Made by a program: the position numbers and the translations under genes
Assembly: GCF_001830555.1 (NCBI RefSeq)
Contig: NZ_MIAM01000024.1
Span: 84,485 to 148,484, forward strand
Length of the DNA stretch: 64,000 nucleotides
Reading direction: 5' to 3'
DNA from: Sphingopyxis sp. RIFCSPHIGHO2_12_FULL_65_19
GTDB lineage: Bacteria > Pseudomonadota > Alphaproteobacteria > Sphingomonadales > Sphingomonadaceae
The notes under the pieces: model-generated
The model's input: the letters and a program-made list of their open reading frames with translations, nothing else
What the model was told of the DNA's origin: nothing
The model's database searches: none
In this document: positions 16,123-23,488 of the stretch, one piece after another
How the letters are laid out: each line of letters starts with the position of its first letter
Position numbering within the stretch: the first letter of the stretch is position 1

Positions 16123-16389
16123 CTACTGTACATCCAGCAAGGTGGAAGGCACCAATGCGCTAGGCGGGCCGAATGGGGTCAGGGGGCTTGCCGCGACCGC
16201 CGGCTGGGAAATCGCACTCCCCGCAAAGACACCGCCGCCGAGCGAGACAAAGGCCGCGAGCGCCATCAGGCGGCGCATCGCTACCGCTTCGCGCCGGCGG
16301 ATCGCCAATGCGCCCATGATGCGATCATCGAGCGCATCGAGCGCTGCGGGCAGATCGATCCTGTTCAAAATGCGAAGCTCCTTATCCAT
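16123..16389 (-). CDS. CnrY-type single-pass anti-sigma factor
   Basis: Small membrane protein of 88 residues; the ATG of MDKELRILNR is chosen over an upstream in-frame TTG. The first 43 residues are charged and would be cytoplasmic (LDDRIMGALAIRRREAVAMR). A single membrane helix follows (about 45-65, LMALAAFVSLGGGVFAGSAI), then a short periplasmic tail. Size, topology and position just before a CnrX-type sensor and an ECF sigma match CnrY, which captures its sigma factor with the N-terminal segment. Sequence similarity to known CnrY is weak by eye, so the role rests on topology and context. Confidence 0.75.
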   Translation of the reverse strand: MDKELRILNRIDLPAALDALDDRIMGALAIRRREAVAMRRLMALAAFVSLGGGVFAGSAISQPAVAASPLTPFGPPSALVPSTLLDVQ

Positions 16390-16422
16390 CGATCGTCTCT
16401 TCAAACCTTTCCATCATTGTAC

Positions 16423-16449
16423 ATACGCGCCGAAGCGCCTCACCCCTCA
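16423..16449 (-). promoter_or_regulatory. Putative ECF sigma promoter of the sensor/sigma operon
   Basis: Minus strand TGAGGG (16449-16444), 15 bases, GCGTAT (16428-16423), ending 34 bases before the anti-sigma start. It would give the operon positive autoregulation. A GCGC-CGAA-GCGC hairpin lies inside the spacer. Confidence 0.68.
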
Positions 16450-16460
16450 CACCAGAATAT

Positions 16461-16472
16461 TATTCCGGAATA
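16461..16472. promoter_or_regulatory. Perfect palindrome between divergent cop promoters
   Basis: TATTCCGGAATA is a perfect 12-base palindrome midway between the two divergent ECF-type motifs. It is just upstream of the copC -35-like box. It could bind a dimeric regulator controlling both directions, for example the AraC-type protein encoded at 17924. This is inference. Confidence 0.4.
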
Positions 16473-16474
16473 TT

Positions 16475-16501
16475 TGAGGGCCATGCCGATATCCTGCGTA
16501 T
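16475..16501 (+). promoter_or_regulatory. Putative ECF sigma promoter before copC
   Basis: TGAGGG (16475-16480), 15 bases, GCGTAT (16496-16501), ending 31 bases before the copC start. Identical boxes and spacing occur before copA and the sensor operon. Confidence 0.7.
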
Positions 16502-16532
16502 TAGCAGGACAGACACGCATTTGGAGGTGTTC

Positions 16533-16916
16533 ATGTTCAAGTCTCTTCTCCCCTCTGCAGCGGCGGCTTTCGCTCTGCTTCTCATGCCGGCCACGGCAAG
16601 CGCGCACACCAAGCTCGTCAGCTCGACGCCCGCCGCCAATTCGACCGTTTCGAAGGTCACGTCGGTCAATCTTCAGTTCAACGAAAAGATCGTCGCCTCG
16701 ACCCTCAAGACCGAGCTGGTCATGACCGGCATGCCCGGCATGGCCAATCATGCCCCGATGAAGGTGCCTTACTCGTCGATGATGGGCAAAGAGGGCAAGT
16801 CGGCGATGCTGATGCTCAAGCGGCCGCTGACAGCCGGAACCTACAAGGTCACATGGTCGGCGGCGGGCGCTGATACCCACCGCATGGGCAGCGAATTCAG
16901 CTTCACCGTAAAGTAA
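16533..16916 (+). CDS. copC: CopC periplasmic copper-binding protein
   Basis: Periplasmic copper chaperone of 127 residues. The signal peptide ends at ATASA, and the mature protein begins HTKLVSSTPAANS; a mature N-terminal His is the Cu(II) ligand of CopC proteins. Met-rich segment MTGMPGMANHAPMK and the terminal GADTHRMGSEFSF are the other family metal-binding stretches. GGAGG precedes the ATG by 6 bases, which decides this start. It is followed 6 bases later by copD, its usual partner for copper uptake across the inner membrane. Confidence 0.95.
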   Translation: MFKSLLPSAAAAFALLLMPATASAHTKLVSSTPAANSTVSKVTSVNLQFNEKIVASTLKTELVMTGMPGMANHAPMKVPYSSMMGKEGKSAMLMLKRPLTAGTYKVTWSAAGADTHRMGSEFSFTVK

Positions 16917-16922
16917 AAGACG

Positions 16923-17891
16923 GTGGGGGACCCCGTTCTGATCGGCATCAGGTTCGCACTTTATGCGGACCTGATGCTCATCGCCGGCCTTGCTGCGTTC
17001 CCGCTTTTTGCGCTGACACGGAGCGAACGCCTTGCGCCGCAGTCGATGATGGCCTCGATCTGGCGCGCAGAGCGATGGCTCTGCGCCGCCGGACTGCTTC
17101 TCTCCATCTTGGGGATGGGCGTGCTCGCGGCTTCGATGCAGGGTGTGGGGCTCCTCTCCCTGGAACTCCAGCCTTTTTGGGACCTTGTTCGCGAGACCGA
17201 GGTCGGCACAGCCTGGGTCTACCGGAGCGCAGCGCTGCTGCTCGCGCTGGGAGTCGCGATCTGGATGGTCCGCTGGCCGACAACTTCGGCCGCCGTACTC
17301 GCGGCCGCGGGCTCGGTGGCCGTCGCGAGTCTGGTCTGGTCCGGCCACGCCGGCGCGACCGAAGGCGCCGCAGGCACCGTGCACCGGATCAGCGACATCT
17401 TGCACCTGATTGCAGCGGCGGTCTGGATCGGCGCGATCGGCGCCTTCCTGATCCTGATCTCACCACGTCGTGTCCGCGAATGGCCGGGCGGACTCCAAAT
17501 TGCGGCGCGGAGCCTCGATCAATTCTCGCGCGTCGGTACGATCTGCGTCCTCGTCATCGCCGCCACCGGCCTCGTCAACAGCCAGATGATCGTCGGCGCC
17601 GAGAATCTCGGCCGTTCCCTCGGCTCGCCCTATGGACAATTGCTTCTCGCCAAGCTTGCGCTGTTCGGACTGATGCTGGCGCTCGCGGCGGCGAACCGCT
17701 GGCGGCTGACCCCGGCGCTCGCGGCCGCCGTCCCGGGGACCGATACCGACAATGTCGACGCCGACCCCGACCTCGCGATTGCAGCCATGCGCAGAAGCCT
17801 CATCATCGAAGCGTCGGCCGCGCTCGCCATACTCGCGCTGGTTGCCTGGTTCGGTACGCTCGAACCCTTCGTCACCGCCGATCCGGTTTGA
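16923..17891 (+). CDS. copD: CopD copper-import membrane protein
   Basis: Multi-pass inner-membrane protein of 322 residues starting with GTG close behind copC. About eight hydrophobic helices are visible (for example LMLIAGLAAFPLFAL near the N-terminus, LLLALGVAIWMV, LLLAKLALFGLMLALAA). Family histidine positions occur in SGHAGATEG and TVHRISDILHLIAAAVW. CopD proteins work with CopC in copper uptake or delivery. The gene continues the copC transcript and is followed 32 bases later by an AraC-type regulator on the same strand. Confidence 0.92.
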   Translation: MGDPVLIGIRFALYADLMLIAGLAAFPLFALTRSERLAPQSMMASIWRAERWLCAAGLLLSILGMGVLAASMQGVGLLSLELQPFWDLVRETEVGTAWVYRSAALLLALGVAIWMVRWPTTSAAVLAAAGSVAVASLVWSGHAGATEGAAGTVHRISDILHLIAAAVWIGAIGAFLILISPRRVREWPGGLQIAARSLDQFSRVGTICVLVIAATGLVNSQMIVGAENLGRSLGSPYGQLLLAKLALFGLMLALAAANRWRLTPALAAAVPGTDTDNVDADPDLAIAAMRRSLIIEASAALAILALVAWFGTLEPFVTADPV

Positions 17892-17923
17892 CCCCAAGCA
17901 CCGCCTCTTGGTCGGGTTCGATC

Positions 17924-18613
17924 ATGCTCGGGACCGGCTGGGCGCTCATTGACGCGCGCATCGGGAGCAGCCGTCCCCATAACCATGTGGCGCACCAGAT
18001 CAGCCTCGCCATCGAACGCGACCTCGAAATTTCCGGTGATGCCGACCTGATAGTTCCCGCCGGACACGCCATTGCGATAGCGTCGCATGTCCGGCACCGC
18101 CTCGGGCCGCCGGGCGCCCTCGTGCGGTCATTTTATCTCGACCCGCTTTTTCGTGCCGGCACCCGGCTGTCCGCCGGATCGGCGCCTGTCCTGTTGACGC
18201 CGATAGAGACAGCCGGACTAGGTGACATCGCAAGCGGCGCGGACGCGAAGCGCTGGGCGTCCGACTATCTCGACCGCTCGCAGGCGCGTCCGGTGGATGC
18301 CCGCCTGTCCGAAGTGCTCGCGGCCCCTGACGATTTGTCGACCGCGCGCGCCTTGGCCGACGTCGCCTGCCTTTCGCCCTCGCGCCTCCGCGAAATCGTC
18401 AGCCGCGACTTCGGCGTGCCTCCGGCCAAATTGCTGCAATGGCTCCAGCTTCAACGCGCCGTGCGGACGCTGGTCGGCGGCGGAGGTCTTGCCGACGCCG
18501 CGGCGGCGGGAGGCTTCGCCGATCAATCGCACTTCACGCGCCGCTGCGCTCAATGGCTAGGCGTGACGCCTTCGGCCGGCCTTAGTGCCTTCGCGTTCGA
18601 AATCGTGCCCTGA
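17924..18613 (+). CDS. AraC-family transcriptional regulator
   Basis: Regulator of 229 residues. The first half is a small cupin-like sensing domain (HNHVAHQISLAIERDLEISG, then VRHRLGPPGALVRSFYLDP). The second half is an AraC helix-turn-helix pair (LADVACLSPSRLREIVSRDF and LADAAAAGGFADQSHFTRRC). The ribosome-binding site before this ATG is weak, so the exact start is uncertain. It sits directly behind copCD, suggesting a role in controlling copper genes. The effector is unknown; the sensing domain has several His residues. Confidence 0.86.
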   Translation: MLGTGWALIDARIGSSRPHNHVAHQISLAIERDLEISGDADLIVPAGHAIAIASHVRHRLGPPGALVRSFYLDPLFRAGTRLSAGSAPVLLTPIETAGLGDIASGADAKRWASDYLDRSQARPVDARLSEVLAAPDDLSTARALADVACLSPSRLREIVSRDFGVPPAKLLQWLQLQRAVRTLVGGGGLADAAAAGGFADQSHFTRRCAQWLGVTPSAGLSAFAFEIVP

Positions 18614-18750
18614 GCCGGATGCGCCTCGCACCGCGTCGCCCCGGCGAAACATTCAAGACTGCCGCGCCTGTTTGCCCTTAAGCGTCTCGTCGAGACCGGC
18701 GATTGCGGCCGCAATCCGGCGGCAAGCCAAAGCGTCGAAAGGAGACGGCC

Positions 18751-19428
18751 ATGCCCGACCCGAAACCCGTAGCAAGATCCTACACGCCAGCGGCAGGATA
18801 TCACTTCCTGACGCCCTTTTATGATTTCGGCGTCGCGGTGACAACGCGCGAGCGCGTGTGGCGCGACCGTCTCGTTCGCCATATGGCGCTCGGCGAGGGT
18901 GACGTCATTCTCGATATCGGCTCGGGTACGGGAAATCTTGCGCTGGCGATCGCTCGCCATAGCCGGGACGTCCGCTATCTTGGTTTCGACCCCGACGAGG
19001 CAGCGACGCGAATTGCCCGAACGAAGACCGCGCAGATTGTTCCACCGCCGGAGTTTCGAGTTGGCTTTTTCGCGGCTTCGGCGATCGATGACTGGCCCCC
19101 GCCTGCCAAGATTGCGATCTGCCTCGTCCTTCATCAGGTCGGGCTTGAGGAAAAGGCACGTCTGCTACGCGAGGCCCGGCAGGTGCTCGCGCCGGGCGGC
19201 AAACTCTATGTTGCCGACTATGGGGAACAGCGCAGCCGCCTCATGCGGTTGTTGTTCCGCCTCACGATCCAGCAGCTCGACGGCGTCCAGGACACCCAGC
19301 CCAACGCCGATGGATTGCTCCCGGTGCTGATGAGAGAGGCAGGCTTTTGCGATGTTCGCGAGCTTGAGACGTTCCGCACGCCAACCGGTGCGATCGGGAT
19401 CATCGAGGCCCGAAAGCCCGGGACCTGA
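18751..19428 (+). CDS. Class I SAM-dependent methyltransferase
   Basis: Methyltransferase of 225 residues. AAAGGAG precedes the chosen ATG by 6 bases. The SAM-binding motif I is ILDIGSGTGNLALAIA near residue 51; motif II/III positions are YLGFDPDEAA and APGGKLYVADYG. No arsenite-binding cysteine set typical of ArsM is present, so a metalloid substrate is not supported. The substrate is not known. It lies between the AraC regulator and the Cu ATPase on the same strand, and such methyltransferases are common passengers in sphingomonad copper clusters. Confidence 0.85.
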   Translation: MPDPKPVARSYTPAAGYHFLTPFYDFGVAVTTRERVWRDRLVRHMALGEGDVILDIGSGTGNLALAIARHSRDVRYLGFDPDEAATRIARTKTAQIVPPPEFRVGFFAASAIDDWPPPAKIAICLVLHQVGLEEKARLLREARQVLAPGGKLYVADYGEQRSRLMRLLFRLTIQQLDGVQDTQPNADGLLPVLMREAGFCDVRELETFRTPTGAIGIIEARKPGT

Positions 19429-19449
19429 CGGCACGGGGCAAAGAAAATC

Positions 19450-19476
19450 CAAGGGATAACCGCTCTTCTTGCGTAT
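19450..19476 (+). promoter_or_regulatory. Putative ECF sigma promoter (variant) before the Cu ATPase gene
   Basis: CAAGGG (19450-19455), exactly 15 bases, GCGTAT (19471-19476). The first box differs from TGAGGG at two positions but is identical to the box before the cytochrome c gene. The leader to the ATPase start is about 110 bases and contains a CCCGCC-GCGA-GGCGGG hairpin at 19552-19567. Confidence 0.5.
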
Positions 19477-19594
19477 CGATAGAAGCGGCTCCATTCTGGA
19501 ACCGCCAGGAACGACGCCAACGGCGAACTCGACCGGTGGCGTTTGGACCGCCCCGCCGCGAGGCGGGCATCCGACACATACGGGAGCGGCGGCG

Positions 19595-21916
19595 ATGCAC
19601 GATCATCAGGGCGCAGAAAAAGGCAGCGGGAGCACGACTGATCCGGTCTGCGGCATGATGGTCGATCCGGCCACCACACCTCATATCGCGACGCATAGCG
19701 GCAAGCATCACTATTTCTGCAGCGCAGGCTGCCTCGCCAAATTCGAGGCCGATCCCGATCTTTATGCCGCAAAACGCGAGCCGGCCGCAGCCGATGCACC
19801 CGAAGGCGCCATCTGGACCTGCCCGATGCATCCCGAGATCCAGCGCGCCGGCCCCGGAAGCTGCCCGATCTGCGGCATGGCACTCGAGCCCGTCATGCCG
19901 ACAGCATCGGGCGGCCCCAGCGAAGAATATCGCGATATGCGGCGGCGCTTCTGGATCGGGCTCCTTCTCGCACTCCCGGTGGTTGCGCTCGAAATGGGCG
20001 GCCATCTGACAGGCCTTCATCAATTTGTCGGTCGCCAGACGAACAACTGGACCCAGATGTTGCTCGCGACTCCCGTCGTTCTATGGGCGGGCTGGCCCTT
20101 CTTCGAGCGCGCGTGGCTCTCAATCCGCAACAAAAGCCTCAACATGTTCACCCTCATCGCGATGGGGACCGGGGTCGCGTGGGGCTACAGCATGATCGCG
20201 GCGATCGTCCCCCAAATCTTTCCGGCTGCGTTCCGCGCCGATGATGGCTCGGTCGCGGTCTATTTCGAGGCGGCGGCGGTCATCACGGTGCTGGTGCTAC
20301 TCGGGCAGGTGCTCGAACTCAGGGCCCGCGAAACGACGAGCGGCGCGATCCGCGCGCTCCTTGACCTCACACCGAAGCTCGCCCGGCGCGTCCGCAGCGA
20401 TGGAAGCGACGAGGAGGTCGCGCTCGAGGACGTCGCGGTCGGTGACATGCTACGCATCCGTCCGGGCGAAAAAGTCCCCGTCGATGGCATCGTCGTAGAA
20501 GGCCGCGGCACGGTCGACGAATCGATGGTCACGGGCGAATCGATGCCGGTGACCAAGGCGGCCGGGGCGGCGCTGGTCGGCGGAACGATCAATCAAACGG
20601 GCGGCCTGCTCATGCGCAGCGAGAAGGTCGGGCGCGACACGATGCTCGCGCGAATCGTACAGATGGTCGCCGATGCGCAGCGCAGCCGCGCGCCGATCCA
20701 GCGTCTCGCCGATGCCGTTTCGGGCTGGTTCGTGCCCGGCGTCATCGTCGTCGCCATTGCCGCTTTCGTTGTCTGGTCGCTTCTGGGCCCCGTGCCCGCC
20801 ATGGCCTATGGCCTTATCGCCGCCGTCTCGGTGCTCATCATCGCCTGTCCCTGCGCGCTCGGCCTCGCGACGCCAATGTCCATCATGGTCGGCGTGGGGC
20901 GCGGCGCCGAAGTTGGCGTGCTGATCAAAAATGCCGAGGCGCTTGAGCGGATGGAGAAGGTCGACACGCTCGTCGTCGATAAGACCGGGACGCTGACAGA
21001 AGGCAGACCCTCGGTCGTCGCCATCGAAGTCGCCGAAGGGTTCGAGGAAAACGACCTCCTCCGGATTGCCGCGAGCCTTGAGCGCAGCAGCGAACATCCA
21101 TTGGCCGCCGCAATCGTCAAAGCGGCGGAAGACCGCGCCCTCGCGCTCGTCGAGCCATCGGGAGTCGACCAGCCGGTCGGCAAGGGCATCGTCGGGGTCG
21201 TCGACGACAAGGCGATCGTCCTCGGCAATGCGAACTTTCTCGAAGAATATGACGTCGATCTGGGCGCACTCGCCGAGGCGGCTGACCGGCTTCGTACAGA
21301 CGGTGCAACGGCGATCTACATCGCGGTCAGCGGCAAGGCGGCCGGCGTCATCGCCATCGCCGATCCGGTCAAGGAGACGACGGGCGACGCACTCGCGGCG
21401 CTGCGCGAAGCCGGAATCAAGGTCATCATGCTAACCGGCGACAATCGCGTCACCGCCGAGGCGATCGCGCGGCGCCTCGGCATCGACGACGTCGAGGCCG
21501 ATGTCCTCCCCGACCAGAAGAGTGCGGTCGTGCAGCGGCTGCGCGAAGAGGGCCGGATCGTCGCCATGGCCGGCGACGGGGTAAACGACGCCCCCGCGCT
21601 CGCCGCCGCCGACGTCGGCATCGCGATGGGTTCGGGAACCGATGTCGCCATCGAAAGCGCGGGTGTGACGCTACTGCGCGGCGACCTTCTGGGCATCGTG
21701 CGGGCGCGGCATCTCAGCCATGCGACGATGGCGAACATCCGTCAGAATCTCTTCTTCGCTTTCGCCTATAATGTCGCCGGGATTCCCGTCGCTGCGGGCG
21801 TGCTCTATCCGATTTTCGGACTATTGCTCTCGCCGGTCATTGCCGCCGCTGCAATGGCACTCTCGTCCGTCAGCGTCATCGCCAATTCTTTGCGGCTGCG
21901 CTTTGCCAGAATCTGA
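19595..21916 (+). CDS. Copper-translocating P-type ATPase with YHS and heavy-metal-binding N-terminus
   Basis: P1B-type Cu+ exporter of 773 residues. The start [10 protein letters not shown] is preceded by GGAG. The N-terminus lacks the usual CxxC HMA domain. It carries a YHS/TRASH domain ([10 protein letters not shown], Cys42 and Cys46 in FCSAGC) and a heavy-metal-binding motif (TCPMHPEIQ with Cys76, then [10 protein letters not shown] with Cys90 and Cys93). The ATPase core follows: TGES near 310, CPC in [13 protein letters not shown] near 417, DKTGT near 461 and [10 protein letters not shown]. The CPC motif marks Cu(I)/Ag(I) transport. It is followed by an NTF2-like gene and a cytochrome c gene. 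Confidence 0.96.
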   Translation: MHDHQGAEKGSGSTTDPVCGMMVDPATTPHIATHSGKHHYFCSAGCLAKFEADPDLYAAKREPAAADAPEGAIWTCPMHPEIQRAGPGSCPICGMALEPVMPTASGGPSEEYRDMRRRFWIGLLLALPVVALEMGGHLTGLHQFVGRQTNNWTQMLLATPVVLWAGWPFFERAWLSIRNKSLNMFTLIAMGTGVAWGYSMIAAIVPQIFPAAFRADDGSVAVYFEAAAVITVLVLLGQVLELRARETTSGAIRALLDLTPKLARRVRSDGSDEEVALEDVAVGDMLRIRPGEKVPVDGIVVEGRGTVDESMVTGESMPVTKAAGAALVGGTINQTGGLLMRSEKVGRDTMLARIVQMVADAQRSRAPIQRLADAVSGWFVPGVIVVAIAAFVVWSLLGPVPAMAYGLIAAVSVLIIACPCALGLATPMSIMVGVGRGAEVGVLIKNAEALERMEKVDTLVVDKTGTLTEGRPSVVAIEVAEGFEENDLLRIAASLERSSEHPLAAAIVKAAEDRALALVEPSGVDQPVGKGIVGVVDDKAIVLGNANFLEEYDVDLGALAEAADRLRTDGATAIYIAVSGKAAGVIAIADPVKETTGDALAALREAGIKVIMLTGDNRVTAEAIARRLGIDDVEADVLPDQKSAVVQRLREEGRIVAMAGDGVNDAPALAAADVGIAMGSGTDVAIESAGVTLLRGDLLGIVRARHLSHATMANIRQNLFFAFAYNVAGIPVAAGVLYPIFGLLLSPVIAAAAMALSSVSVIANSLRLRFARI

Positions 21917-21968
21917 TCGAAACCACCGGAGGCACTCGTGAAGTGTCGGCACAACAAGGGGAAATGAT

Positions 21969-22445
21969 ATGAGACGACTGACGATTACAGCAATCGCATT
22001 GGCCATGCTGGTGGCCGTCCCGGCTCAGGCGACCGAGCCTGCGGATTATCAGGGCGCGGCGGCAGCGCTCGCGCAGTATAAATCGGCGATGGAGAAACTG
22101 GACCTGACCGGCGTCGAGGCCCTCTTTTCGCCAGACGCCCAGATATTCGAGTCCGGCGGCGTTGAAGGGAACTTCGCCCACTATCGCGACCATCACATGG
22201 GTCCCGAACTCAAGGAATTCAAATCCTTCACCTTCCGCAATTACAAGATTTCGGTTCGCGGCGAAGGAAATATCGCGATCGCAACCGAGACCTACAGCTT
22301 CTCGATTGTGCTCGCGAGCGGCGAGACCATCGAACGGGATGGCGTCGCTACGAGTGTCCTCAAACAGGACAACGGAAAGTGGCAGATCTTCAATCTCCAC
22401 AGCTCCTCACGCAAGCCGAAGGTGCGGCCGGCGGGTGGCATCTGA
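21969..22445 (+). CDS. Secreted NTF2-like (DUF4440/SnoaL-type) protein
   Basis: Periplasmic protein of 158 residues. The signal peptide ends at VPAQA (residue 21) and AAGGGGAAA-type Shine-Dalgarno bases precede the ATG. The remainder has the small cone-fold pattern of NTF2-like proteins: ALAQYKSAMEKLDLTGVEAL, FSPDAQIFESGG, then a beta-rich half ending in DNGKWQIFNLHSSSR. No catalytic residues can be assigned. It follows the Cu ATPase by 52 bases and probably shares its transcript. Proteins of this type are often found in copper clusters, but their function is unknown. Confidence 0.8.
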   Translation: MRRLTITAIALAMLVAVPAQATEPADYQGAAAALAQYKSAMEKLDLTGVEALFSPDAQIFESGGVEGNFAHYRDHHMGPELKEFKSFTFRNYKISVRGEGNIAIATETYSFSIVLASGETIERDGVATSVLKQDNGKWQIFNLHSSSRKPKVRPAGGI

Positions 22446-22577
22446 GCGGGCAAAAAAGGGGCTAGTCCTCACGATCTCTCCGAACCCACACCTAGCAGGA
22501 CGCATGAGCCCGAGCGGGTGTGGGCACCCTGAAATGGCTCGTCGCGGCAAGTACGGAAACGCCTGCCTCGTCTGTGA

Positions 22578-22604
22578 CAAGGGCAAAGCTGTTGGGGTGC
22601 GTAT
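22578..22604 (+). promoter_or_regulatory. Putative ECF sigma promoter (variant) before the cytochrome c gene
   Basis: CAAGGG (22578-22583), 15 bases, GCGTAT (22599-22604), ending 69 bases before the cytochrome start. It has the same boxes and spacing as the motif before the Cu ATPase. Confidence 0.5.
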
Positions 22605-22673
22605 CATCTGTTGCACAGCCGCCGCATTGCGTTCGGCTGCAAAGCTCAAGGCCTGTTATGCGGGAGATAGATA

Positions 22674-23303
22674 ATGGAGCGATTTCGAACTTTCGATTTC
22701 CGAAAGCATATGCCGAGCGTGACGTTCACGCTGCTGGCGGTTGCCCTGATAGCGGGCGCGGGTGCGATCACCGTCTATCTCGGCCTATATAATATAGCGG
22801 CCGATGCCCCCCATAACCGGCTGACTTACAGCGTCATCGAAACATTCAGGGAGAAGTCCATCGCAGCGCGATCCGGATCGATCGCGGTGCCGGCAGATTT
22901 GGCGGCTCCGGCGCGGATCGCGTCGGGCGCAGGTCTCTATACCGAGATGTGCAGCGGCTGCCATCTCGCGCCCGGGATGGAAAAGACCGAAATGAGTCAA
23001 GGGCTGTATCCGCAAGCGCCCGTCTTGTTCAAAGGTTCGGAACGTTCGGCTGCGGAGCAATTCTGGATCATCAAGCATGGCATCAAGATGACCGCCATGC
23101 CGGCCTGGGGGAAAACGCATGATGATCGTCTCATCTGGGATATGGTCGCGTTTGTCCGAAAACTCCCTGGCCTGTCGCCGGCACAATATCAGGCTATTAC
23201 GCAGAATGCGCCAATGGACCATGACGCGATGATGAAGGGCATGACAGAGGCGGAAGGCGCGAGTCAGAAATCAAGCGGAGCGGGCGAACACGCAGGGCAC
23301 TGA
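22674..23303 (+). CDS. Membrane-anchored c-type cytochrome (monoheme)
   Basis: Cytochrome of 209 residues. A short cytoplasmic N-terminus is followed by one membrane helix (about 15-37), which probably stays as an anchor. The periplasmic domain has one heme site, CSGCH at 93-97, and a likely axial Met in KMTAMPAWGK near residue 142. The C-terminal tail is Met/His-rich (NAPMDHDAMMKGM, ending GEHAGH), which suggests copper contact. It could accept electrons from copper oxidation or serve a respiratory role; this is inferred from the cluster. A terminator-like hairpin follows the gene. Confidence 0.9.
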   Translation: MERFRTFDFRKHMPSVTFTLLAVALIAGAGAITVYLGLYNIAADAPHNRLTYSVIETFREKSIAARSGSIAVPADLAAPARIASGAGLYTEMCSGCHLAPGMEKTEMSQGLYPQAPVLFKGSERSAAEQFWIIKHGIKMTAMPAWGKTHDDRLIWDMVAFVRKLPGLSPAQYQAITQNAPMDHDAMMKGMTEAEGASQKSSGAGEHAGH

Positions 23304-23350
23304 GGTCGTCGACAATTATGCAGCGCCGGGCGTGAACGGGCTCGTTTCGA

Positions 23351-23390
23351 CCTTCCATTCCCGCCCACCTTGCCGGTGGGACGGAAGGTT
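23351..23390 (+). terminator. Hairpin terminator after the cytochrome c gene
   Basis: CCCACC (23364-23369) and GGTGGG (23375-23380) pair around TTGCC, inside an outer CCTTCC/GGAAGG pair (23351-23356, 23383-23388). TTTCGCC follows. There is no long T run, so it is a weak intrinsic terminator at best. Confidence 0.5.
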
Positions 23391-23488
23391 TCGCCTTTCG
23401 CTAAGGGCCGGATCGAGCGAACTGTCTTGGCCGGCAAGCCGCAGGTGGAAAACAGCAATTCGGAATGGATCAAGCGGGGGCTATAAAC

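Noticed and set aside
22504..22674. Possible 56-residue Cys-rich protein overlapping the cytochrome start (TAATG)
   Set aside because: It has an ATG and an AGGA, but the CAAGGG-N15-GCGTAT motif lies inside it and would start transcription after its first half. Its sequence has no signal or domain.
23304..23488. ECF-type motif upstream of the nuclease-like gene
   Set aside because: An AAGGG occurs near 23402, but no GCGTA follows at the required spacing.
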